Below, piece after piece: positions 44,593-53,151 of a stretch of 64,000 nucleotides of DNA. The notes beneath the pieces are model-generated. The model was given only the letters and a program-made list of their open reading frames with translations. It had not been told where the DNA came from and did no database searches. The translations under genes were made by a program, and so were the position numbers. This DNA is from Caballeronia sp. TF1N1. GTDB taxonomy: Bacteria; Pseudomonadota; Gammaproteobacteria; Burkholderiales; Burkholderiaceae. Each line of letters starts with the position of its first letter. Position 1 is the stretch's first letter. Location of the stretch: positions 1,054,001-1,118,000 of the forward strand of contig NZ_CP084627.1 in assembly GCF_022878925.1 (NCBI RefSeq), written 5' to 3'.

Positions 44593-46466
44593 TGCGCCTT
44601 CCCAAAACGTTCGCGCGTAAAGCCCACGATGCCCTGCGGAAACGCGATCACGAACAGCAGGATCACGCCGCCGAGCAGCGCCTGCCAGTAGTCGGTCTGA
44701 CGCGCGACGGTGTCCTGCAGCCACGTGAAGAGTGCGGCGCCGACGACAGGCCCGGATAGCGTCTGTATGCCGCCGAGCAGGACCATGACGAGACCATCGA
44801 CGGATCGGGAGACGCTGATCGCATCCGGCGAGATATTGCCTTTGGAAAAGGCATAGAGCGATCCGGCGAGACCGCACACGAGCGCCGCGACGACGAACGC
44901 CATCCATTGAACGCGCATGACGTCGATGCCGATTGCTTCCGCACGCAACGGCGAATCGCGGCCGGCGCGCATGGCGAGGCCGAGCGGCGCGAACAGCATG
45001 CGCCTCAACAGCCATACGCCGAAGATCGCGAACACGAGCGTCAAATAGTAGAACGCAACCGGCGACGCCAGCCACGCCGCTGGCCAGATACCGAGCACAC
45101 CATTGCTGCCGCCGGTGACTTCATCCCATTGGTACACGACGGACCATACGATCTGCGCGAACGCGAGCGTGAGCATGGCGAGATAGACGCCCGACAAGCG
45201 CACGCAGAACCAGCCGAACACGATCGCGCCGACGCCTGCCATGAGCGGGCCGAGCACGAGCGACACTTCCATCGGCCACGAAAAGAGCTTCAGGAAAAGG
45301 GCCGCGCCATAGGCGCCTAAGCCGAAATAAGCCGCGTGCCCGAACGAATGCATGCCGCCCGGTCCCATGATGAAATGCAGGCTCGCGGCGAACAACACGG
45401 CGATAAAGATTTCGACGAGCAACACGGGCATGTAGGGAAACGCGCCAGCGGCGAGCGGCGCAAGCGCCAGCAAGACGATGACGCCCGCTGCTGCGATTTT
45501 CAGGCGGCGCGTGGCGGGACGAAGCGGCGTATCGGCGGGCGCGGCAGTGCGCGCGATGGCTTGCGGACGGCCGAAGAGTCCCCACGGACGCAACACGAGC
45601 ACCACAGCCATCACGACGAACTCCGCGACGAGCGTGAATTTCGACAGGGAAAAGTCGATACCGCCGAGCGACACATGCCCGATGCCAATGCATAGCGCCT
45701 TGATCTCCGCAATCAGCAAGGCAGCGACGAACGCGCCGGGTATCGAACCCATGCCGCCCACGACGACCACGACGAACGCGTTGCCGATAGTCTCCAGATC
45801 GAGCGAGAGATTCGCCGACATGCGCGGCACTTGCAGCGCGCCGCCCAGCCCCGCGAGAAACGCGCCCGCGAAAAAGACACCGGTGAAAAGCCACGCCTGA
45901 TTCACGCCGAGCGCGCCGAGCATCTCGCGGTCGGCGCTTGCTGCGCGCACGAGCGTGCCCCAGCGCGTGCGCGTCAGCGCCCACCACAACACCGCGAGCA
46001 CGAGCGGGCCGATGCACATCAGCGCGATGTCATACGAAGGCAACGCGTGACCGAGCAATTGCACGGCGCCCGCGAGATGCGGCGCGCGCGGACCGAACAG
46101 GTCTTCGGGGCCCCAGAGATAGAGCGCGGCATCGCGAAAGATCAAAACCAGCGCAAAGGTTGCGAGCAGGTGGAACAACTCGGGCGCGCGATAGATGCGC
46201 CTCAACACGCCGACTTCGATCAGCGCGCCAAGCACGCCGATGACGAGCGCCGCCGCCAGCACCGACATCCAGAAGCCCGCGACGCTCTGTCCGAAACGGC
46301 TCGTCAGGCTGTACGCGACGTACACGCCGAGCATGTAGAGCGAGCCGTGCGCGAAGTTGACGATGCGCGTCACCCCGAATATCAGCGATAAACCCGAGGC
46401 GACGAGAAAGAGCGCGGAGGCATCGGCGAAACCGTTGACGAGTTGGACGAGCAAGTTGGCGAGCAT
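44589..46466 (-). CDS. Fused LivH-LivM branched-chain ABC permease
   Basis: One 625-residue polypeptide in which the LivH-like permease (residues 1-295; SGLSLIFGVTRIVNFAHGSL) is joined to the LivM-like permease (residues about 320-625; GGMHSFGHAAYFGLGAYGA). Each half has about eight membrane helices, and the linker around 300-320 (AIARTAAPADTPLRPATRR) is short and basic, so it lies on the cytoplasmic side. Most transporters of this class encode these as two proteins. It leads the operon, with livG, livF and livK downstream. Confidence 0.9.
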   Translation of the reverse strand: MLANLLVQLVNGFADASALFLVASGLSLIFGVTRIVNFAHGSLYMLGVYVAYSLTSRFGQSVAGFWMSVLAAALVIGVLGALIEVGVLRRIYRAPELFHLLATFALVLIFRDAALYLWGPEDLFGPRAPHLAGAVQLLGHALPSYDIALMCIGPLVLAVLWWALTRTRWGTLVRAASADREMLGALGVNQAWLFTGVFFAGAFLAGLGGALQVPRMSANLSLDLETIGNAFVVVVVGGMGSIPGAFVAALLIAEIKALCIGIGHVSLGGIDFSLSKFTLVAEFVVMAVVLVLRPWGLFGRPQAIARTAAPADTPLRPATRRLKIAAAGVIVLLALAPLAAGAFPYMPVLLVEIFIAVLFAASLHFIMGPGGMHSFGHAAYFGLGAYGAALFLKLFSWPMEVSLVLGPLMAGVGAIVFGWFCVRLSGVYLAMLTLAFAQIVWSVVYQWDEVTGGSNGVLGIWPAAWLASPVAFYYLTLVFAIFGVWLLRRMLFAPLGLAMRAGRDSPLRAEAIGIDVMRVQWMAFVVAALVCGLAGSLYAFSKGNISPDAISVSRSVDGLVMVLLGGIQTLSGPVVGAALFTWLQDTVARQTDYWQALLGGVILLFVIAFPQGIVGFTRERFGKAQ

Positions 46467-46649
46467 CGGGCGCGGTCGGGAGTCGGCTTGAATCGGCTTG
46501 AATCGGGCTGAGTCGTGCGTTGGGCGAGCGAGCCGTCATTATCGATGAAATGCACGCTTCGGCCTTATTGCATCAAAAAGCGGCGCGCGGGAAACCAATT
46601 CGAGCGCTGCTTTTGAAGCTCGCATGGGCGCTTGGGGCGCAAGCGTCGA

Positions 46650-47549
46650 TCAATCCTGCACCCGGCTCGCGAAGTGATCCGCGGCCATGAGTCTGAAGGC
46701 CGTCACAGCGGGATTATCCTGATCCACGCGCCATGCCATGCTCATTTCCGCCTGCACGTGATTGTTGGCGATATGCCTGAACTCGACGTTGTCGTAATGA
46801 AAGCGCTGCGCCGACGCCGGCAGGATGCTAAGACCAAGCCCCGCGCGCACGAGCGAGAGAATGGTGGGCGTCTGGTCGATATATTGCGTGAAATGCGGGT
46901 TCACTTCTTCCCTCGCGAGCATGCCCATGATGCGGTCGCAGAAGTATTTGCCGTGAACCGGCGAGTGCATGATGAACGGCTCTTGATCGAGTTGCGGCAG
47001 GGCGATCTCGTCATAAGCGCATAGCTCGTGACCGGCGGGCAGCGCGACGATCAGCGGCTCTTTGTCGATGAGCAGAAATTCGAGCTGTTGCCGCGAAGGC
47101 AAGGGCCGCAGAAAGCCGAGGTCGATGGTATTGGCCGCGAAGGCCTCGATCTGCGCGACGGAAACGAGTTCGAGCAGGACGACATCGATATCGGGCAGCG
47201 CGTGCTTGGCCGCGACGAGCAGTTGCGGAATCAACTCGTAGCCGGCTGCGCCCGTGAAGCCGAGCCGCACGCGTCCCGTCTTGCCCTTGCTCGCGCGCCG
47301 CACCGTGCTTTCCGCTTGCTCAGAGAGATTCAGGAGGCGCGCGGCATCGGCAAGGAAGACACGCCCTTCCGGCGTCAGTTTGACCGTGCGGCCAACGCGT
47401 TCGAACAACATGACGCCGAGATTCTCTTCAAGCAGATGAATCTGCCTGGAAAGCGGCGGCTGCGTCATGTTGAGCAGCGCAGCCGCACGCCTGAAGTTCA
47501 GTTCCGTCGCGGCGGCGACGAAGCAACGCACTTGTCCGAGATCGAGCAT
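46650..47549 (-). CDS. LysR-family regulator, CatR/BenM-like
   Basis: A 299-residue LysR regulator with FRRAAALLNMTQPPLSRQIHLLE at about 20-42 (HTH) and an effector domain beginning KTGRVRLGFTGAAGYELIP. This start is typical of the BenM/CatR branch. The next gene in the same direction upstream, the 2-hydroxyacid dehydrogenase, ends 85 bases away, and the divergent MFS permease beyond it completes a probable catabolic module. Confidence 0.87.
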   Translation of the reverse strand: MLDLGQVRCFVAAATELNFRRAAALLNMTQPPLSRQIHLLEENLGVMLFERVGRTVKLTPEGRVFLADAARLLNLSEQAESTVRRASKGKTGRVRLGFTGAAGYELIPQLLVAAKHALPDIDVVLLELVSVAQIEAFAANTIDLGFLRPLPSRQQLEFLLIDKEPLIVALPAGHELCAYDEIALPQLDQEPFIMHSPVHGKYFCDRIMGMLAREEVNPHFTQYIDQTPTILSLVRAGLGLSILPASAQRFHYDNVEFRHIANNHVQAEMSMAWRVDQDNPAVTAFRLMAADHFASRVQD

Positions 47550-47634
47550 GCGGAATCGACTTTGACGAAATAGCCGATCATTATAGGTCGAGGCTCGCGA
47601 GTGGCTCCTGCGTTGCTTTACGGCCGTGCATGCA

Positions 47635-48597
47635 TCAGGTCGTCAGGCTGCCTTCGGGACGCTGCCCGGCAAGCGCCTGCGCGATGCTCGACAGGACCAT
47701 CTCGCCCATGGCCGTGCGCGATTCCACCGTCGCGCTCGCGCGATGCGCCTGCAACACCACGCGGTCCATGCCGAAGAGTTCGGCGGGCACGTTGGGTTCA
47801 TCGACGAATACGTCGAGACCCGCGCCCGCGATCACGCCGCCCTGCAACGCCTGCACGAGATCGCTTTCCACCACGAGCTTGCCGCGCGCGATGTTGATGA
47901 GATAGCCGTCGCGGCCCAGGGCGTCCAACACGGCTGCATCGACGATGCCTTGCGCTTTATCGGCGGCTGCGGCAAGCACGAGGATGTCGCTGTCGCGCGC
48001 GAGTTGCAGCAGGTCGGGCACAAAGCGATGCGCAATGTCGTCCATGGCGCGTACATCGGTATAGGCGACAGGACAGCCGAACGCCGCGGCGCGCACGGCG
48101 ATGGCGCGCCCGACCTTGCCCATGCCTACAATACCCACGCGCTTGCCGCTGAAACGGCGTGACAGCGGAATCGCAGCGGGGCTCGGGTTTTCAGGCCACT
48201 TGCCGGCCTTCACGAAGTCGTTGCCCGGACAGATTTCACGCAACACCGTGAGAATCAGGCCAATGGCGAGATCCGCGACGTCCTCGGTCAAGGCGCCGAA
48301 GGTGGCTGTGACCGGAATGCCGCGCGAACGGGCGTACGCGAGATCGACGGCATCGGTGCCCACGCCATTGACCGCGATCACCTTGAGCGCGGGCAGTTTG
48401 TCGACGAGATCGTTGGAGATGCCCGTATGGCCGCCCGTGATGACGCCTTCGATCGCAGCGCCATGCTCGCGGATATACGCGTCCTTATCGTCCACCTGAA
48501 AGAGACGATGCATGATGTAGAGCGACTCCAGCGTCTCGTTGATCGCGGGAACGAGGATGGGGTTCAGTTGCAGAATGCTCGGCTTCGTCGGCTTCAA
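47635..48597 (-). CDS. D-2-hydroxyacid dehydrogenase (glyoxylate/hydroxypyruvate reductase-like), TTG start
   Basis: A 320-residue NAD(P)H enzyme that interconverts 2-oxo and D-2-hydroxy acids. The Rossmann motif is VGIVGMGKVGRAIAV; the catalytic residues are in NGVGTDAVDL, LINIARGKLVVESDL and VVLQAHRASAT (His). The start is TTG at 48597, eight bases after AAAGGAG; a longer ATG start at 48633 would place that ribosome site inside the gene. It resembles GhrB/hydroxypyruvate reductase. It is divergent from the sugar/organic-acid permease. Confidence 0.85.
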   Translation of the reverse strand: MKPTKPSILQLNPILVPAINETLESLYIMHRLFQVDDKDAYIREHGAAIEGVITGGHTGISNDLVDKLPALKVIAVNGVGTDAVDLAYARSRGIPVTATFGALTEDVADLAIGLILTVLREICPGNDFVKAGKWPENPSPAAIPLSRRFSGKRVGIVGMGKVGRAIAVRAAAFGCPVAYTDVRAMDDIAHRFVPDLLQLARDSDILVLAAAADKAQGIVDAAVLDALGRDGYLINIARGKLVVESDLVQALQGGVIAGAGLDVFVDEPNVPAELFGMDRVVLQAHRASATVESRTAMGEMVLSSIAQALAGQRPEGSLTT

Positions 48598-49016
48598 TTG
48601 GGTGGCTCCTTTGGGTCGTGTCTCGCCTGCCATGCGCCAGGCCGCGATGTCGACGGATCATGTCGCCTTTTGCATGGCGCGTCCAATCCCAAAGCGCTAT
48701 CAACTGATACCGTTATTGGCGTGCTCTCAAAGGTATCGCTCGATCGATTCAATCCGGGAATCAGGTAATAGCAATAAAAGATTGGACGCCCAAAATCACC
48801 ACCCCGACAATGGGTTCACCGGCAGGAACACCATAAAAAAGCCTTGCATACAGATCGGAGACACAGCTTGAAAACACGCCGCTTCTTTTCCCCTTCTGCA
48901 TCGCATTCCACCCAGTCGGTCTATCTCGGCGGCAACGCGCGCTGAAATTCATCTGTTGCAGCATCGCGCGGAAAAGGCGTCGAAGCGCTGAAGCCGTATG
49001 AACCGGAGGAAGACGA
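48598..49016. other. Regulatory region between dehydrogenase and MFS permease
   Basis: A 419-base divergent region without genes. GATACC (48706-48711) and GGTATC (48732-48737) form an inverted repeat with a 20-base spacer, and an A-rich stretch ATAGCAATAAAAG follows. A LysR-type regulator site is possible; the lysR gene is next door. Confidence 0.45.
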
Positions 49017-50396
49017 ATGAACAATGCCGACAGCGTCGCGGGCGCGGCGAAAGCAGAACCGATCGCGGAGAAACGAACCAGCCATCGCTGGGTAGTGATG
49101 GGCCTGATCTTCTGCATCTGGGCCATAGCGTGCGCGGACCGCGCCAACTTCGGCTTCGCTTTGCCGTATCTCAAGAAGGAATATCACATCTCCAATTCGG
49201 AAGCGGGGATGATCGTCAGTCTCTTTTCCTTCGCTTACGGTTTCGTGCAGATTCCGGTTGGCCTGCTCTACAAACGGCTCAGTGAACGCACCACGGGCAT
49301 TCTGTTTTCCGTCTTCATGCTGCTGACATCGGTCTTCACGGGCTTGATGGGAACGACGTCCTCGGTATTGCTTCTGATGACGTATCGCGTGGGTCTGGGG
49401 CTGTCGGAAGGGCCGCTCGGCATTGGCTGCACGAACGTCATCAACCGCTGGTTCCCGACGCGCGAAAAAGGCACGGCAGCAGGACTCTGGATCGCCGCAT
49501 CGAAGCTCGGACCGTTGATCGTGCCTTCGGTGTGCATCATCGTGATCCAGCTTTGGGGCTGGCGCGAAATCTTTTATGTGTTCGCCATTCCGGGCATTCT
49601 CTTTGCCGTCGCATGGATGTTTCTCGTCACGAATTCGCCGAGCGAAAACCGCTTCTGCTCGCCCGCGGAACGCCGCTATATTCTCGATGAATCCGCCACC
49701 GATGGCTCGACCGGCAAGCTTGTGCGCCGTGGCGAAATGGAGCCCATGCCCTGGCTCGACGGCATCAATCGCACGAAGCGCGTGGCGCCGCTGGAAACGG
49801 TCGGGCAAGTGTTCCGCTCGTGGAATATCTTCGGCATTGCGCTGGGCTATGGCTGCATGATCGGCATCAGCAACATCTTCATCTCGTGGATCCCCACGTA
49901 TCTCGTCACCGTGAAGGGCTTTGCCTCGGTAAAGATGGGTTTTCTGGCTTCGGCGCCGTTCATCGGCGCGGTGGCGGGCAACATGCTCGGCGGCCTGATC
50001 TCCGACCGTCTGCTCGGCGGCCGCCGCAAGCCGATGATGATGCTCGGCGCGCTCGGCACCATGCTCATGATGTTCGCGCTCATCGACGCGCCGGACAGCG
50101 TGGTCTATCTCGGCGCGGCGTTGATTCTCTCGGGCCTCATGCTCGGCATCGGCTTCGCGGGATACTCGGCGTATCCCATGGGACTTGCAAGCAAGGCGAC
50201 GTATCCGACTGCATTCGGTATCGTCAATTCGCTCGGGCAGATAGGCGGCGCGTGCGCACCGCTCGCGGTGGGCTTCCTGCTCGACAGCTATAGCTGGACC
50301 AGTGTGTTCCTTTACATGCTCGGGACCTCGCTGCTTTGTCTGTTGCTGTTGTTCAGCGTGGTCGAGCCTGCGTCGGGAAAAATAGAACGAGTGTAA
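49017..50396 (+). CDS. MFS organic/sugar-acid:H+ symporter (ACS family; ExuT/GudP-like)
   Basis: A 459-residue transporter with 12 membrane segments of the anion:cation symporter family, which imports hexuronates, glucarate/galactarate or tartrate-like acids. Family signs are the early DRANFGFALPYLKKEYHIS, MTYRVGLGLSEGPLGIG and NRWFPTREKGTAAGLWIA. GGAGGA is 8 bases before the ATG. Divergence from a hydroxyacid dehydrogenase and its LysR regulator suggests import and oxidation of a hydroxy acid. Confidence 0.87.
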   Translation: MNNADSVAGAAKAEPIAEKRTSHRWVVMGLIFCIWAIACADRANFGFALPYLKKEYHISNSEAGMIVSLFSFAYGFVQIPVGLLYKRLSERTTGILFSVFMLLTSVFTGLMGTTSSVLLLMTYRVGLGLSEGPLGIGCTNVINRWFPTREKGTAAGLWIAASKLGPLIVPSVCIIVIQLWGWREIFYVFAIPGILFAVAWMFLVTNSPSENRFCSPAERRYILDESATDGSTGKLVRRGEMEPMPWLDGINRTKRVAPLETVGQVFRSWNIFGIALGYGCMIGISNIFISWIPTYLVTVKGFASVKMGFLASAPFIGAVAGNMLGGLISDRLLGGRRKPMMMLGALGTMLMMFALIDAPDSVVYLGAALILSGLMLGIGFAGYSAYPMGLASKATYPTAFGIVNSLGQIGGACAPLAVGFLLDSYSWTSVFLYMLGTSLLCLLLLFSVVEPASGKIERV

Positions 50397-50417
50397 CCAG
50401 CGTTCGCTTCTGCCAAG

Positions 50418-50444
50418 GGCCGCGATTCTCTCGCGGCCTTTTTT
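50418..50444 (+). terminator. Rho-independent terminator after the MFS permease
   Basis: GGCCGCGA-ttctc-TCGCGGCC and six T. A perfect 8-base stem with a 5-base loop, immediately beyond the stop. Confidence 0.88.
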
Positions 50445-50452
50445 CATGGCGA

Positions 50453-51088
50453 TTACAAACCGTTCTCCACCATCGTGAGCAAGCGCTCGGCAAGCGGTTC
50501 GATGGCTTTGCCGGGCAATCCCTGCAACGGCCCTTCGATCAGCAAGAGCGCGAAGCCATGCACCGCGCTCCACGCGAGATACTCGGCTTCTGGCCGGCTT
50601 GACGGATCGAGCGCGCCGGCATCCACCATCTCATCGAGGGCGCGGCTCAACAACTGAAAGGGATCGAGCCCGCCCGGCCCCACGCCATACGAGGCTTCAT
50701 GCTCGCCCCACTCGGTTGGCGGCGCGGTGAACGCGGTGCGAAAGAGACCCGTCTCGGTCTGCGCGAAACGCAGATAACCCACGCCGACCGCGCGTAGCCC
50801 CGCCTTCGCGGCATCGGCACGCTTGCGCTTTTTCGGCCGCGCGGCGAGTTCTTCCTCCATTGCTTGCGCGACCGCCGATAACGCCGCGGAACGCACGGCC
50901 GTCAACAACTCCTGTCTACTTCCGAAGTGACGATACGCGGCGTTCGGCACCACGCCCGCGCGCCGCGTGACTTCGCGCAGCACGATGGCGTCCGGCCCGC
51001 CGTCGCGTGCGAGCGCAATGCCGGCATCGATCATTGCGCGGCGCAAATCGCCATGTCGATACGTGCTGCGCGGCTTGGCTTTTGTCAT
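50453..51088 (-). CDS. TetR/AcrR-family repressor
   Basis: A 211-residue regulator with the N-terminal TetR HTH (VLREVTRRAGVVPNAAYRHFGSR, in two parts, at about 35-60) and a helical effector domain of the TetR_C_33 / WHG type (AQTETGLFRTAFTAPP). The ATG at 51088 gives MTKAKPRSTYRHGDLR; an ATG in frame at 51127 would start inside the promoter region. It is divergent from the NTF2-like gene at 51239 and two similar operator-like sites lie between them. Confidence 0.87.
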   Translation of the reverse strand: MTKAKPRSTYRHGDLRRAMIDAGIALARDGGPDAIVLREVTRRAGVVPNAAYRHFGSRQELLTAVRSAALSAVAQAMEEELAARPKKRKRADAAKAGLRAVGVGYLRFAQTETGLFRTAFTAPPTEWGEHEASYGVGPGGLDPFQLLSRALDEMVDAGALDPSSRPEAEYLAWSAVHGFALLLIEGPLQGLPGKAIEPLAERLLTMVENGL

Positions 51089-51111
51089 TTTTATAAGCGA
51101 GGCTTTACCTA

Positions 51112-51128
51112 TGTGGACACTGTCCATT
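51112..51128. promoter_or_regulatory. TetR operator candidate, site 1
   Basis: TGTGGAC-act-GTCCATT; the inner TGGACA-c-TGTCCA is a perfect palindrome. It resembles site 2, 32 bases to the right (three helical turns). Confidence 0.62.
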
Positions 51129-51143
51129 ATCTCTGCTATTTTT

Positions 51144-51160
51144 TGTGGACGGTGTACACA
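51144..51160. promoter_or_regulatory. TetR operator candidate, site 2
   Basis: TGTGGAC-ggt-GTACACA, a 7-3-7 palindrome with one mismatch. It shares TGTGGAC-N3-GT with site 1. Confidence 0.6.
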
Positions 51161-51238
51161 AACAAAAATATCGCCTGAAACAAAGGCTGTGTCGTTGCAT
51201 TGTCACGACTCAGGTTCAACGTCATCGAGGAGAAGGTC

Positions 51239-51661
51239 ATGGTCGTCAAGAACGAACGTGCGCAAGATGAAGCACGCATCCGTGAACTCACGGAATCGTG
51301 GCGTCAGGCCGTGCTTGCAAAAGACGCGGCTGCGCTCGTGACTCATTACGCGACGGATGTCGTCGTGTTCGATGTCGTGCCGCCCGCATCCTTCAAAGGC
51401 GTCGAGCTGTATCGCGAGCATTGGCAGCCCTGGTTCGACAGCATCAGCGGCCCGCTCGTGTTCGAGGTGCGCGATCTGCACGTGGCGGTGAGCGGCGATC
51501 TCGCCTTCGCGCATGCGGTGAATCGCGTGGCCGCGGGCGGGCGCGACGACATCGTGCGTGCAACCGTGTGCTTCAGAAGAATCGACGGCGACTGGCGCGT
51601 TGTGCACGAACACGCGTCGGTGCCATTGACAATGGACATGGACCCCGACGAGTCCCAGTAA
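51239..51661 (+). CDS. SnoaL/NTF2-like fold protein (DUF4440/SgcJ-type)
   Basis: A 140-residue cone-shaped alpha+beta protein of the NTF2-like family: IRELTESWRQAVLAKDAAAL, then THYATDVVVFDVVPP, then RRIDGDWRVVHEHASVP. The fold covers enzymes and ligand-binding proteins; the function here is not known. The ATG at 51239 has AGGAG six bases upstream. It is divergent from the TetR repressor and precedes a VOC protein by 37 bases; both may be its targets. Confidence 0.8.
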   Translation: MVVKNERAQDEARIRELTESWRQAVLAKDAAALVTHYATDVVVFDVVPPASFKGVELYREHWQPWFDSISGPLVFEVRDLHVAVSGDLAFAHAVNRVAAGGRDDIVRATVCFRRIDGDWRVVHEHASVPLTMDMDPDESQ

Positions 51662-51698
51662 TTCACCTGGCAACTCACGCATTACTCAAGGAGCAGAC

Positions 51699-52154
51699 AT
51701 GCAAGTGCAACCCTATTTGTTCTTCGAAGGCCGCTGCGAAGAAGCGATCACGTTTTATCGCGAGAGTCTCGGCGCACAAGTGCTGATGATGATGCGCTTT
51801 CGCGACAACCCTGACGCCGGCAAATCCGGCAGCGGCAACGAGGCCGCGAGCGGTTGCGGCATGCCGCCCGGATCGGAAGACAAGGTCATGCATGTGGCCT
51901 TCACCGTGGGCCAGTCCATGCTGATGGCGTCCGACGGCATGTGCAGCGGCAAGCCGAATTTCCAGGGCGTGTCGCTGTCCATTTCTACGGAAGACGAGCA
52001 GGAAGCCGAAAAGTTCTTCCACGCACTATCGGACGGCGGACAGGTGCAGATGCCGCTCACGCAGACGTTCTTCGCCAAGCGCTTCGGCATGGTGCAGGAC
52101 AAGTTTGGCGTGTCGTGGATGGTGGTTGGCGGCGCGGAAAACAAACCCGCTTAG
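51699..52154 (+). CDS. VOC-family protein, PhnB/glyoxalase-like
   Basis: A 151-residue metal-binding glyoxalase/bleomycin resistance superfamily protein. It opens MQVQPYLFFEGRCEEAITFYR as in PhnB-like proteins and has VMHVAFTVGQSMLMASDG and KRFGMVQDKFGVSWMV. Proteins of this subgroup have no proven reaction. The gene is the second of a short unit under possible TetR control. Confidence 0.85.
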   Translation: MQVQPYLFFEGRCEEAITFYRESLGAQVLMMMRFRDNPDAGKSGSGNEAASGCGMPPGSEDKVMHVAFTVGQSMLMASDGMCSGKPNFQGVSLSISTEDEQEAEKFFHALSDGGQVQMPLTQTFFAKRFGMVQDKFGVSWMVVGGAENKPA

Positions 52155-52203
52155 GTATAGCTCTTGCGCGCTTCTGGTCGTAACTTAATCGAGGAGAAGC
52201 GCC

Positions 52204-52422
52204 ATGACTAATGCAGGCAGCAACAATTACGCGGGACGTTCGCAAGAGGAGCGCATCGAGCAGCGCAAGGGCGAGAAGCAGCCCGCGCAGGAGCAACCGG
52301 GCGGCCATCTGGCCGAACCGGGCACCGAGCCTGACAAAGACAACAGTAGCGGCACGCTCACCGAAGACGGCAAGCAAGTCTGGCGGACGGGCTCAGGCAT
52401 CGACGGTGGAGGAAAGACCTGA
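52204..52422 (+). CDS. Small hydrophilic protein (72 aa), unknown function
   Basis: A disordered-looking 72-residue protein rich in Gly, Glu, Gln and Lys (RSQEERIEQRKGEKQPAQEQ) with a Gly-rich C-terminal end. The ATG follows GAGGAGAAG by 5 bases, a strong site, so translation is likely. No family is recognised. It stands between the VOC gene and folE. Confidence 0.6.
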   Translation: MTNAGSNNYAGRSQEERIEQRKGEKQPAQEQPGGHLAEPGTEPDKDNSSGTLTEDGKQVWRTGSGIDGGGKT

Positions 52423-52495
52423 CCCCTGATAGGGTCCGAAAACATGGAACAATACAGGGGTGCTATCCGCACTTTCGATGTGAAAGGAGCTAATA

Positions 52496-53146
52496 ATGAG
52501 CGCCCCGCGCAAAACCCATTTTTCCGATTCGGACATCCACGCTAAACCGGCCGATCGTCCGTCCCGCGAGGAAGCCGAAGCCGCCGTGCGCGTTCTCTTG
52601 CGCTGGGCGGGCGACGATCCGCGTCGCGAAGGCCTGCTCGACACCCCGGCGCGTGTCGTGCGGTCGTATGAAGAGTTCTTCGCCGGCTATCAGCAAGACC
52701 CGCATGAAATCCTTGCCCGCACTTTCTCCGAAGTGCAGGGCTACGACGAGATGATCGTCCTGAAGGACATCCGCTTCGAGAGCTATTGCGAGCATCACAT
52801 GGTGCCGATCATCGGGCGGGCGCACGTCGCGTATCTGCCCCGAGAACGCGTGGTCGGCATTTCCAAGCTCGCGCGTCTGGTCGACGCCTTCGCCAAGCGC
52901 CTTCAGATTCAAGAGAAGATGACCGCGCAGATTGCCGATACGCTCAACGAAGTGCTGCAACCGCTCGGTGTCGGCGTGATTCTGGAAGCCGCGCATCAAT
53001 GCATGTCGACGCGCGGCGTGCACAAGGCGGGTGTGTCGATGGTTACGTCGCGCATGCTCGGCTCGTTCCGCGACGACCCATCGACGCGGCGTGAGTTCTT
53101 GTCTATCGTCGGCACTCAAAGCGTGTTCAACGTCTCGAACACTTAG
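52496..53146 (+). CDS. folE: GTP cyclohydrolase I
   Basis: Catalyses the first step of folate/tetrahydrobiopterin synthesis, GTP to 7,8-dihydroneopterin triphosphate. The 216-residue protein has the zinc ligands in [14 protein letters not shown] and HQCMSTRG, and [18 protein letters not shown] and [19 protein letters not shown]. The length and motifs are normal. AAAGGAG lies 8 bases upstream. It is convergent with the serine acetyltransferase gene, with only five bases between the stops. Confidence 0.95.
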   Translation: MSAPRKTHFSDSDIHAKPADRPSREEAEAAVRVLLRWAGDDPRREGLLDTPARVVRSYEEFFAGYQQDPHEILARTFSEVQGYDEMIVLKDIRFESYCEHHMVPIIGRAHVAYLPRERVVGISKLARLVDAFAKRLQIQEKMTAQIADTLNEVLQPLGVGVILEAAHQCMSTRGVHKAGVSMVTSRMLGSFRDDPSTRREFLSIVGTQSVFNVSNT

Positions 53147-53151
53147 AGCTA

